From NCBI GenBank assembly GCA_050331575.1, contig JBHJGS010000069.1, positions 1-34,907 on the forward strand: DNA of 34,907 bases, read 5' to 3'. This DNA is from JBHJGS01 sp050331575 (GTDB lineage Bacteria; Pseudomonadota; Alphaproteobacteria; Sphingomonadales; Rhodothalassiaceae). The notes below the pieces were generated by a model. It was given only the letters and a program-made list of their open reading frames with translations. It was not told the origin of the DNA and searched no databases. Below are positions 15,311 to 22,666 of this stretch, piece by piece (position 1 is the stretch's first letter; every line of letters starts with the position of its first letter). The position numbers and the translations under genes are program-made.

Positions 15311-16689
15311 GTGCCGGCACCGGATGCGCATGTGGAAGATCTGCTGGAGACGGCGAACGCCTCCAGCGGCATCGCGCGCACCGCCTGGATCACCTTTCTG
15401 GGCTTTGCCGCCTATTTCCTGGTGATCATCGGCGCGACCACGCATCGGCAATTGCTGCTGGGATCACCGGTGGAACTGCCGATCCTGGGCGTCGATCTGC
15501 CGCTGTTCGATTTCTACCGCTATGCGCCGGCGCTGTTCCTGCTGCTGCATCTGAACCTGCTTTTGCAGTTGGACGGCTTGGCTGCCAAGCTGTTCCGGTT
15601 CGACAGCGCCTTGAAGCGCTCTTCCATGCAGATGGCGGACAAGGAGAAAGTCCGGGCCCGGCTGCATCCGTTCCTGTTCACGCGGATGCTGGTGGGCGCG
15701 CCGATGGGCTCGGTGCAGCGCGCGCTGATCGGCCTGTCGGTCTGGTCGACCGTCGTGATCGGTCCGGTCATTCTGTTGCTGGCCTGCCAGATCCGCTTTC
15801 TGCCCTACCATGCTGTCGACATGACCTGGTGGCATCGCATCGTCATCCTATTGGACCTGGCCATGCTGTGGCTGTTGTGGCCGGCCATCCTGCATCCGTC
15901 GAATACCGCCGCAGGGGCGTGGCGCGCAGCCGCGGGACAGTCTTGTGGCCCTTTGGCGCTTCGGCCGTCTGACCGGGCTGCGGCTGCGCGCCGCCCACAA
16001 GCGGGGCATCCCGCCCGGTCCGATCATTCAAAAGCGCGTCCGCGCGGCCTTTGGCCTGTACCCGCCGCACACGAGAGGGCCTTCAGTCGACCTATGCGGC
16101 TCTTTTGTTGTTCGCCGGCTCGCTGTTGTCGCTGCTCTTCTGCCTGGTCATCGCGACGGTCCCGGACGAGGGCATCGAACGCTGGATCGTCGACCGGCTT
16201 GGGCCGAGCCGGCAGCTTGGCGATCCCGTTGATCTCGAGGCCTGCTCGGGACCTTTTGGCCTGACGCCGGTCGCGCTGGGCGACCGATCCATGCTGTGCC
16301 TGACTGCGCTGCTGTTCGAAGGCGCGCCCGATCCGGTGCGGCAGTCCCTGTACAGCCCATTCAGCCGCAATCTGGTGCTGATGGATGCGGATCTGGTCGA
16401 TGAAGCGGATCTGACGCCGGGGCAGCGCAGCCTGTCCTTGCGCGGCCGCGATCTGCGCTATGCGATCCTTGACCGGGCCGATCTGCGCCACGTCGATTTC
16501 GTCGCCGCGGATCTGACCGGCGCCAGCCTGCGCGGCGCCAAACTGGACGGCGCTGATCTGGGCTGTGTCGACCCGGAAAGGCGCATCGGCTGTGCACGGC
16601 TTGAGGGCGCGGATTTCACCGGTGCGCTGCTTGGCAGCAGCAAGGCTTTCTTGACGGGCTTCACCCCCGCTGCCATCGCTGAGCGGTAA
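15311..16689 (+). pseudogene. Membrane pentapeptide-repeat protein gene, two frameshifts
   Basis: One gene is spread over three frames. Frame 2 (from GTG 15311, preceded by GGGGAGGGA) encodes a helix-rich N-terminus: TARTAWITFLGFAAYFLVI-like first segment, FYRYAPALFLLLHLNLLLQLD, and later LSVWSTVVIGPVILLLACQ. Around 15926-15938 the sense moves to frame 3 (SLVALWRFGRLTGLRLRAA), and around 16060-16078 to frame 1 (TREGLQSTYAALLLFAGSLL and onward). The C-terminus has A-D-L-x-x pentapeptide repeats such as ADLRHVDFVAADLTGASLRG. Both changes are +1, so two one-base insertions would explain them, either true decay or assembly error. Relatives are multi-helix membrane proteins of unknown role. No intact open frame covers more than about half. 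Confidence 0.78.
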
Positions 16690-16726
16690 GTCCCGGCCGT
16701 CCCGAACCAAGAGAGTTGCCCACCCG

Positions 16727-17872
16727 ATGGATTTCTCGCTGACCGAAGACCAGCGCCTGATCGTTGACACCGCGCGGGATTTCGCCCGTGATCATCTGCT
16801 GCCCAACGCTGCCGCCTGGGACGAAGACAAGATCTTTCCGAAAGATGCCATGCGCGCGGCCGCTGAGCTGGGCTTCGCGGCGATCTATGTGGCGGAGGAA
16901 AAGGGCGGGGTGGGCTTGAGCCGGTTGGATTGCGCCCTGATCATGGAGCAGCTGGCCTATGGCGACCCCTCCACCGCGGCATTTATCTCCATCCACAATA
17001 TGGCGGCGTGGATGATCGCCCATTTCGGCACGGCAGAGCAGGCCGAGCGCTTTGTGGCGCCGCTGACGGGTATGGACAAATTCGCCAGCTATTGCCTGAC
17101 CGAACCGGGGTCCGGCTCCGATGCCGCCAGCTTGAAGACCAAGGCGGTGCGCGAGGGTGAGGAATATGTGCTGACCGGGTCGAAGGCGTTCATCTCCGGC
17201 GCCGGCGAGCACGGCTCGGACATCTATGTCGTGATGTGCCGTACCGGCGGTGCCGGACCGAAGGGCATTTCCGCCATCGTCGTGGAAAAGGGCATGCCGG
17301 GCATGAGCTTCGGCGGCCAGGAGAAAAAGCTCGGCTGGCGGTCCCAGCCCACCGCCCAGGTGAATTTCGACGGCTGCCGGGTGCCCGTGGCGAACCGGCT
17401 GGGCGAGGAGGGCGACGGCTTCAAGATCGCCATGCAGGGGCTGGACGGTGGGCGTTTGAACATCGGCGCCTGTTCGCTGGGCGGGGCGCAGTTTGCGCTC
17501 GACACCGCCATCGCCTATGCCAAGGAGCGTCAGCAATTCGGCCGGCCGATCGCGGACTTCCAGGCGACGCAATTCAAGCTGGCGGATATGGCGACCGAGC
17601 TGCAGGCCGCGCGCCTCTTGCTCTATCAGGCCGCCGCCAAGGTCAGCGACAAGGCGCCGGACGCCACGCAATATGCCGCTATGGCCAAGCGCCTGGCCAC
17701 CGATGTCGGCTTCAAGGTCACCAATGACGCCCTGCAGCTGCACGGCGGCTATGGCTATCTGATGGATTATCCGATCGAGCGGGTGTTGCGCGACCTGCGG
17801 GTGCACCAGATCCTGGAAGGCACCAACGAGATCATGCGGGTGATCATTTCCCGCAAGCTGTTGGAAGGTTAA
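16727..17872 (+). CDS. Acyl-CoA dehydrogenase, probably isobutyryl-CoA dehydrogenase
   Basis: A 381-residue FAD flavoprotein of the acyl-CoA dehydrogenase family. The three-domain pattern is complete: N-terminal helices, YCLTEPGSGSDAASLKT with the FAD/substrate contacts in the middle, and a C-terminal helical domain with RQQFGRPIADFQATQFKLADM, LQLHGGYGYLMDYPIERVLRD and LEGTNEIMR holding the catalytic Glu (E364). It oxidises a short acyl-CoA and passes electrons to ETF. Isobutyryl-CoA is the probable substrate because 3-hydroxyisobutyryl-CoA hydrolase and 3-hydroxyisobutyrate dehydrogenase follow; the sequence resembles the ACAD8 type. The secreted small protein gene begins three bases after the stop. 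Confidence 0.92.
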   Translation: MDFSLTEDQRLIVDTARDFARDHLLPNAAAWDEDKIFPKDAMRAAAELGFAAIYVAEEKGGVGLSRLDCALIMEQLAYGDPSTAAFISIHNMAAWMIAHFGTAEQAERFVAPLTGMDKFASYCLTEPGSGSDAASLKTKAVREGEEYVLTGSKAFISGAGEHGSDIYVVMCRTGGAGPKGISAIVVEKGMPGMSFGGQEKKLGWRSQPTAQVNFDGCRVPVANRLGEEGDGFKIAMQGLDGGRLNIGACSLGGAQFALDTAIAYAKERQQFGRPIADFQATQFKLADMATELQAARLLLYQAAAKVSDKAPDATQYAAMAKRLATDVGFKVTNDALQLHGGYGYLMDYPIERVLRDLRVHQILEGTNEIMRVIISRKLLEG

Positions 17873-17875
17873 ACC

Positions 17876-18250
17876 ATGGTGCAAAACTCCATCCTGCTTG
17901 TTCTGGCCATGTGCAGCGGGGTCGCGTCCAGCGGGGCTGCGCTGGCGCAACAGCCCGCCCCGCCGACGCCGCCGGAGGGCATGCGGCCGCCGGTGCAGGA
18001 GGATCTCCCCGATGGTGTTCCAGACGCATTGGAGCCGGTGGCCGGTCAGCGGACGATTTCCGATCTTCTGAAGGACGGCTTTGAGATCGTCGACTATGAA
18101 CTCGGAACCATCCGCATCAATCGGTTCCAGGTCGTTGAGCGCGTGCTGCTGGTCAAGCAGGTGGAGGTCTACACCTGCACCTTTCAGGTCGGCCGCAATG
18201 AGCGGACGGACCAGCCGGAGAAGCAGAGCCTGTGCGTTCCGGTCTTCTGA
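17876..18250 (+). CDS. Small secreted protein of unknown function
   Basis: A 124-residue protein with a Sec signal peptide ending at ALA-QQ (about residue 25), so the mature form is periplasmic. A proline-rich linker (about 26-45) leads to a compact domain: TISDLLKDGFEIVDYELGT, a hydrophobic strand VVERVLLVKQVEVYTC and a final SLCVPVF. The two mature-domain cysteines, in YTCTF and SLCVP, could form a disulfide. I do not recognise a named family, though similar short ISDLL-x2-GFE proteins are familiar as hypotheticals in alphaproteobacteria. It begins three bases after the acyl-CoA dehydrogenase stop, so it is probably co-transcribed with it, without an obvious metabolic link. Confidence 0.72.
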   Translation: MVQNSILLVLAMCSGVASSGAALAQQPAPPTPPEGMRPPVQEDLPDGVPDALEPVAGQRTISDLLKDGFEIVDYELGTIRINRFQVVERVLLVKQVEVYTCTFQVGRNERTDQPEKQSLCVPVF

Positions 18251-18269
18251 AACCACAATAGCCCTTGGA

Positions 18270-18332
18270 CCGGCTGCTCTCGGTGACGCCCCAAACGCCT
18301 TCAAACGACGCCGGCTGCTCTCGGTGACGCCC
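18270..18332. repeat. 22-bp direct repeat, two copies
   Basis: An identical 22-base string (beginning ccggctgctctcggtgacgc) occurs at 18270-18291 and at 18311-18332, offset by 41 bases, in the 159-bp space before the hydrolase gene. The copies are in direct orientation and nothing codes across them. Confidence 0.85.
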
Positions 18333-18409
18333 GCGGCCCAGGCGCTTCACAAAGGTGCCCTAAGGTCCTATGGCTGGGCGCGACCCGCCGTAGCCACGAG
18401 GCCCCACCC

Positions 18410-19456
18410 ATGAGCGAAATCGTGTTCGACCGCGCCGGCGCGCTCGGCCTGATGACCCTGAACCGCCCCAAGGCCCTGAATGCCCTGACCCACGACATGA
18501 CCGTTGCGGTGCGTGCGCAATTGGCCGAGTGGGCGGCCGACGAGGCGATTCAGGCCGTCGCGGTTGAGGGGGCCGGAGAAAAGGCCTTTTGCGCCGGCGG
18601 CGACGTGGTGCAGGTGGTCAAGGATTTCCGCGACGGGCGCGACGGCTGGTGGCGGTTCTTCGCCGACGAATACCGCATGAACCATGCGATCGCGACCTTC
18701 CCCAAACCCTATGTCTCGCTGATCGACGGGATCTCCATGGGCGGCGGCTTCGGTCTGTCTGTGCACGGCTCGCATCGGGTGCTGACGCCGAAGACGGTGT
18801 TTGCCATGCCGGAGACAGGGCTCGGTCTCATCGCTGATGTCGGCTCCGCTTGGGTGCTGCCACGTTGGCCCGGCCGGGTCGGGCTCTATCTCGCGCTCAC
18901 CGGCTATCGCTGCGATGCCGCCGACAGCCTGTTGGTCGGCTACGGCACCCATTGCATCGCCTCGGATGGTGTTGCCGCGGTGAAGCAGGCCCTGGCCGAT
19001 GCGCAGAACGTCGATGCGGTATTGCGTGCGCAGGCGCACGATCCGGGCCCGGCCAAGTTGGCGGACGGGAAAGACCGCATCGACCGACATTTCGGCAGTG
19101 ACACGATCGACGATATCATTGGGTCTTTGGAGCAGGGCGATGACTGGGCGGTGAAAACCCACGCGCATCTGTTGCGCATGTCGCCGACCTCCTTGAAGGT
19201 GACGACCGAGCAAATGCGCCGGGGTAGCAGCGCGGAGGATCTGGCCGGTGTGCTGGCGATGGAATATCGCATCGTCCGCCATATGCTGCAGCATGGCCAG
19301 GATTTCTTCGAGGGCGTCCGTGCCCTGCTGATCGACAAGGACAAATCCCCGACCTGGCAGCCGGCGCATCTGGACGAGGTCTCAGATGCGGCCGTGGCTG
19401 CCCATTTCGCACCGATCGGTGGCGACGAACTGCAGCTGACCGACACTGCCTGCTAG
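18410..19456 (+). CDS. 3-hydroxyisobutyryl-CoA hydrolase (enoyl-CoA hydratase/isomerase family)
   Basis: A 348-residue crotonase-fold protein. It has LNRPKALNALTHDM, the oxyanion-hole segments KAFCAGGDVV and DGISMGGGFGLS, and AMPETGLGLIADVGSAWVLPR, followed by the family-specific C-terminal part with FFEGVRALLIDKDKSPTWQP, which separates hydrolases of the HIBCH type from ordinary hydratases. It hydrolyses 3-hydroxyisobutyryl-CoA to free 3-hydroxyisobutyrate in valine breakdown. The usual F-P-D-V-G reads I-A-D-V-G here, so Asp is kept. mmsB follows after 23 bases and uses the product, supporting the assignment. Confidence 0.9.
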   Translation: MSEIVFDRAGALGLMTLNRPKALNALTHDMTVAVRAQLAEWAADEAIQAVAVEGAGEKAFCAGGDVVQVVKDFRDGRDGWWRFFADEYRMNHAIATFPKPYVSLIDGISMGGGFGLSVHGSHRVLTPKTVFAMPETGLGLIADVGSAWVLPRWPGRVGLYLALTGYRCDAADSLLVGYGTHCIASDGVAAVKQALADAQNVDAVLRAQAHDPGPAKLADGKDRIDRHFGSDTIDDIIGSLEQGDDWAVKTHAHLLRMSPTSLKVTTEQMRRGSSAEDLAGVLAMEYRIVRHMLQHGQDFFEGVRALLIDKDKSPTWQPAHLDEVSDAAVAAHFAPIGGDELQLTDTAC

Positions 19457-19479
19457 GGACATCACAAAGGAGCCCTTCG

Positions 19480-20370
19480 ATGTCGACCATCGCTTTTATC
19501 GGTTTGGGCCATATGGGCCTGCCCATGGCCAAGAATTTGCTCACCAGCGGCGCTCAGGTCATCGGCGTGGATGTGTCAGAGGCGGCCAAGGCGGCGTTTG
19601 CCGATGCCGGCGGCCAGATCGCCGACGCCCTTGCCGTGGCGGTGCGCGATGCCGATGCGGTGGTAACCATGTTGCCGGCCGGCAGCCATGTCGCCGCCGT
19701 CTATGAGGGCGAGGATGGGATTCTGGCCAACGCCAAGTCCGCGCCCGTGTTGATCGACAGCTCCACCATTGATGTGGCGACAGCGCGCCGTTTGGCTGAG
19801 CAGGCCGCAGCGGCCGGTTTCGATGCGGTTGACGCGCCGGTGTCCGGCGGCGTCGGCGGCGCCGAGGCGGGGTCGCTGACCTTTATGGTCGGCGGGCCGG
19901 ATACCGCCGTCGCGCGCGCGCGGCCTGTGCTAGAGCCGATGGGCAAGGCGATCATTCATGCCGGCGGCCCTGGCACCGGCCAAGCCGCCAAGATGTGCAA
20001 CAATATGCTGCTGGCCATTTCCATGATCGGTACGGCGGAAGCTTTCGTGTTGGCGGACGCCTTGGGGCTGGACCGGCAGCGCCTGTTCGACATTGCCGCC
20101 AGCTCGTCGGGGCAGTGCTGGTCGCTGACCTCTTATTGTCCGGTGCCGGGGCCGGTACCGTCCTCACCGGCCAATCGAGACTATCAACCGGGCTTTGCCA
20201 TTGCCTTGATGCTGAAGGATTTGCGCTTGGCCATGCAGGCGGCGCAAGATGCCGCTGCGGACGTGCCGTTGGGAGCGCATGCGGAACGGTTGTATGCAGC
20301 GATGGATGCCGACGGCCACGGTGGTCTGGACTTTTCCGGGATCTTCAAGCATTTAGCTGGAGATTTGTAA
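19480..20370 (+). CDS. mmsB: 3-hydroxyisobutyrate dehydrogenase
   Basis: A 296-residue NAD-dependent beta-hydroxyacid dehydrogenase converting 3-hydroxyisobutyrate to methylmalonate semialdehyde. The N-terminal Rossmann motif is FIGLGHMGLPMAKNL, the substrate motif is VDAPVSGGVGGAEAGSLTFM, and the catalytic Lys sits in GQAAKMCNNMLL; the C-terminal domain has GFAIALMLKDLRLAM. AAGGAG lies nine bases before the ATG. The semialdehyde dehydrogenase mmsA that would complete the pathway is not in this window. Confidence 0.95.
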   Translation: MSTIAFIGLGHMGLPMAKNLLTSGAQVIGVDVSEAAKAAFADAGGQIADALAVAVRDADAVVTMLPAGSHVAAVYEGEDGILANAKSAPVLIDSSTIDVATARRLAEQAAAAGFDAVDAPVSGGVGGAEAGSLTFMVGGPDTAVARARPVLEPMGKAIIHAGGPGTGQAAKMCNNMLLAISMIGTAEAFVLADALGLDRQRLFDIAASSSGQCWSLTSYCPVPGPVPSSPANRDYQPGFAIALMLKDLRLAMQAAQDAAADVPLGAHAERLYAAMDADGHGGLDFSGIFKHLAGDL

Positions 20371-20401
20371 TCAGATGCCGCCGAGACAAAAGGACGCAAC
20401 T

Positions 20402-20428
20402 TTAGCGTCATCTTAGCATTAAGTTAGT
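20402..20428. promoter_or_regulatory. Three TTAG half-sites at 11-bp spacing before ldtR
   Basis: TTAGC at 20402, TTAGC at 20413 and TTAGT at 20424 form an exact 11-bp series (TTAG-N7-TTAG-N7-TTAG) in the AT-richer 113-bp space before ldtR. The spacing equals that of the alphaproteobacterial CtrA box (TTAA-N7-TTAA), though the fourth base differs. It may instead be a binding site of LdtR itself. Confidence 0.45.
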
Positions 20429-20483
20429 CAGCGGCTTCTTATTGTGTTCGCTGTGACCTTTGTTTTTCAGCCGGAGATGTTGG

Positions 20484-20996
20484 ATGAGCTCCTCCGACTC
20501 GATCCCGACCATGGTCGGTACTGCCTTACCCGAAGAACGCGCCAAAGTGCTATTTTTGGATTGTTTGTCGCTGGTTGAGCGGCTGCACCGACGCATGCTG
20601 GACGTAATTAAGGATACCTTAGACCGGGAGGGGGCCTCTGAGTTGAACCCCGCCCAGGCTTTGTTGATCTATAATATTGGCGATAACGAAACCACCGCCG
20701 GGGAATTGAAGACGCGGGGCTATTATCTGGGCTCCAATGTCTCCTACAATCTGAAAAAGCTGGTGGAAATGGGCTATCTTTCCCATGAGAGGGCCGAGCA
20801 TGATCGCCGCGCCGTGCGCATCGCGGTGACCTCGAAAGGCCAGGCGGTGCGGGACATGATCGACCGGGTTTATCAGGAAGATCTCGATGATCTGCTTTCA
20901 GACCAGCTTCTGACCACCGAAGAGATGCGCAATCTGCGCCGCAATCTGCGCAATATCGAGCGCTTTTGGAGCGACAAGCTGCGCTTTGCCCTGTAA
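20484..20996 (+). CDS. ldtR: LdtR-type MarR-family transcriptional regulator
   Basis: A 170-residue winged-helix protein. Its core closely follows what I know of LdtR: VERLHRRMLDVIKDTLDREG, LNPAQALLIYNIGDNETTAGELKTRGYYLGSNVSYNLKKLVEMGYLSHERAEHDRRAVRIAVTSKG, quoted here as one conserved region at about 30-115. In Liberibacter and rhizobia LdtR controls an L,D-transpeptidase and cell-wall or osmotic stress genes. The target genes are not adjacent here. Start chosen with GGAG seven bases upstream; an ATG-like frame opening eight codons earlier is less supported. A phased TTAG series lies about 60 bp upstream. Confidence 0.85.
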   Translation: MSSSDSIPTMVGTALPEERAKVLFLDCLSLVERLHRRMLDVIKDTLDREGASELNPAQALLIYNIGDNETTAGELKTRGYYLGSNVSYNLKKLVEMGYLSHERAEHDRRAVRIAVTSKGQAVRDMIDRVYQEDLDDLLSDQLLTTEEMRNLRRNLRNIERFWSDKLRFAL

Positions 20997-21100
20997 GCTG
21001 GCTTTTCAGCACAAAGACCGCATGGTAAGGCGCAGCAGGCGCAGCCTCCCGCGGGCTGCGCGGCCGGTTTAAGCCTAAGTCGAGCCTGAGAACAGGAACC

Positions 21101-21307
21101 ATGGCCGAGGGCTATATTTTCGAATTCTGTCCGGTCGGATCGGTGATGCGGGTCAACGCGGTTGACCCGGAGACCGGTACAGAAGTCTCGATTGTCGGCC
21201 CGCGCACGGCCAGTCAAAAGGAACTGCAGGTCGTGGCGGCGCGTAAGCTCCGCTATGTCCTGGCCAAACGCGCGGACGCTGACGGATCAACGCCCGACGC
21301 GCGATAA
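21101..21307 (+). CDS. Small conserved protein (DUF6898-like)
   Basis: A 68-residue protein: YIFEFCPVGSVMRVNAVDPETGTEV, then SIVGPRTASQKELQVVAARKLRYVL. The V-G-x-x-M-R-V-x-A-V-D-x-x-T-G-T-E pattern is typical of a short alphaproteobacterial family I know as DUF6898, with no established function. There is no signal peptide. CAGGA lies five bases before the ATG. It follows ldtR by 104 bp and converges with mucR; the space between the two stops holds a palindromic repeat. Confidence 0.7.
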   Translation: MAEGYIFEFCPVGSVMRVNAVDPETGTEVSIVGPRTASQKELQVVAARKLRYVLAKRADADGSTPDAR

Positions 21308-21325
21308 GGCCTGCCTGCCTATGGG

Positions 21326-21386
21326 GCGCGCAACGATATCCGACCGATTGGCGTCGCACAGCGATCCCAATCGGTCAGATGGTGCT
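21326..21386. repeat. 61-bp palindromic intergenic repeat, copy A
   Basis: Core arms 21342-21351 and 21367-21376 are perfect 10-bp inverse complements (gaccgattgg/ccaatcggtc). The full 61 bases align without gaps to 32004-32064, identical at 47 of 61 positions. It lies between the convergent small-protein gene and mucR, and could act as a bidirectional transcript end. Confidence 0.8.
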
Positions 21387-21401
21387 GTAGCAGGGGCGAG
21401 C

Positions 21402-21836
21402 CTATTTGCGCCGACGCCCGCGACCGCCCTTGCCCAAGCCGATCTGCTTGGCAAATTCGCTACGGCGGGCGGCATAATTGGGAGCGACCATCGGATAATC
21501 CGGCGGCAGGTTCCAGCGCGCGCGATAATCTTCCGGCGACATGTTATAGCGGGATCGTAAATACCGCTTTAACATTTTCAGCTTCTTGCCGTCCTCCAGG
21601 CAGATCAGGTAATCGTCTGTAACCGATTTTTTGATCGGAACGGCAGGCTTGGGGGCTTCCTGTTCTTCCTGCGAGGGCTGCTCCGCCAGGCTGTTCAAGG
21701 TATCATGGATTGCACGGATCACGCCGGGCAAGTCGCTCGGCGGAACTGGATTATTGCTGACATACGCCGTGACGATATCCGTGGCGTACTGAAGGGTTGA
21801 TCCCATAGGGGTCGTCTGCTGTTTTGGCTCGCTCAT
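21402..21836 (-). CDS. mucR: MucR/Ros-family transcriptional regulator
   Basis: A 144-residue MucR protein: N-terminal oligomerisation region (about 10-50), an acidic linker, then the Ros/MucR DNA-binding domain ICLEDGKKLKMLKRYLRSRY followed by NMSPEDYRARWNLPPDYPMVAPNYAARRSEFAK. MucR proteins are H-NS-like silencers that bind AT-rich promoters, including their own, and influence surface and cell-cycle genes. In the zinc site Cys79 and Asp82 are present, but the two His positions are Tyr92 and Arg96, so classical zinc binding is unlikely. Zinc-free Ros/MucR relatives are known from Mesorhizobium. A run of basic residues closes the protein. The upstream 320 bp is AT-richer than its neighbours. 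Confidence 0.93.
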   Translation of the reverse strand: MSEPKQQTTPMGSTLQYATDIVTAYVSNNPVPPSDLPGVIRAIHDTLNSLAEQPSQEEQEAPKPAVPIKKSVTDDYLICLEDGKKLKMLKRYLRSRYNMSPEDYRARWNLPPDYPMVAPNYAARRSEFAKQIGLGKGGRGRRRK

Positions 21837-22156
21837 CGCCCACTGCTCATCTGAAGAAATTCTCTGCTATAACTATTGCAGCATCTGTCGCCCTTTTCAA
21901 GACGGTATTCTTTAAATGCGTAAGATTTCTTGCGGGTCAACATCTAAACGGCCGAAAAAGCTCAATGGCGCGGCTGAAAGCCCACGCCGATGCCATTCAA
22001 ACCGACCCGAAAACGCAAAGAACTGGCAAGCGTGTATCTGACCAACGCCGCCGCATAACCGAACAGAGACCGTGATTATACCCAGCCAAGCCCTAGCGCA
22101 GGCGACGGCACGGGCGTATCGTGGCAATGTTGCGATTTGGTATAGACGAGGAGCAT
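21837..22156. promoter_or_regulatory. Long mucR/rpiB intergenic region
   Basis: A 320-bp space between the divergent mucR and rpiB genes. On the minus strand, TTGAAA and AATAGT with 17 bases between them (near 21865-21905) make a reasonable mucR promoter. The first 130 bases are AT-richer than the flanking genes, as expected for a self-regulating MucR target. An 83-codon plus-strand frame (21824-22075) crosses the mucR start but has no recognisable family and I do not call it. No RNA structure is obvious in 22000-22120. Confidence 0.5.
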
Positions 22157-22663
22157 ATGGCCAAGACACCGGTCATTTCGCTGGCTTCCGATCATGCCGG
22201 CTTTGCCCTGAAACAGCGCCTTATCCAGCATTTGCAGGAGCGCGGGGTGCTTGTGGAAGATTTAGGCGCCCATGATGATCAGTCGGTCGATTACCCTGAT
22301 TTCGGCTATCGCCTGGCTGACCATGTCGCCGGTGAGACGGACCGACTGGGCGTTGCAATCTGCGGTTCGGGTATCGGCATTTCCATCGCCGCGAACCGCC
22401 ACCCCCAGGTGCGTGCTGCCCTGGTCACCTCGCCTGAGGCCGCGCGGTTGGCCCGAGAGCATAATGACGCAAATGTGATTGCCCTGGGCGCCCGCCTGAT
22501 CGACGAGACCGGGGCGATCGCCTGTTTGGAGGCGTTTCTGGACACGGAATTCGCAGGCGGGCGGCATGCCCGGCGCGTCGCCAAGCTGTCAGATCCGGCG
22601 CAGCGCTTGGAATCGGCGGGCCAAGCTGCCATGGTCGCGCGCGATCCCGAACAGAAGGAGTAG
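22157..22663 (+). CDS. rpiB: Ribose-5-phosphate isomerase B
   Basis: A 168-residue RpiB/LacAB-family sugar-phosphate isomerase interconverting ribose 5-phosphate and ribulose 5-phosphate. ISLASDHAGFALKQRL at the start, VDYPDFGYRLAD, the catalytic Cys in GVAICGSGIGISIAANR and NVIALGARLI are all present. The C-terminal 20 residues extend a little beyond the usual ~150. GAGGAG stands four bases before the ATG. glyA begins three bases after its stop, with the glyA AAGGAG inside the rpiB end. Ribulose 5-phosphate is also a substrate of RibBA downstream, a meaningful link within this gene run. Confidence 0.96.
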   Translation: MAKTPVISLASDHAGFALKQRLIQHLQERGVLVEDLGAHDDQSVDYPDFGYRLADHVAGETDRLGVAICGSGIGISIAANRHPQVRAALVTSPEAARLAREHNDANVIALGARLIDETGAIACLEAFLDTEFAGGRHARRVAKLSDPAQRLESAGQAAMVARDPEQKE

Positions 22664-22666
22664 CAG

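Noticed and set aside
21824..22075. 83-codon plus-strand frame upstream of rpiB
   Set aside because: It starts within mucR, has a basic low-information translation and no recognised family; treated as non-coding until transcript evidence exists.
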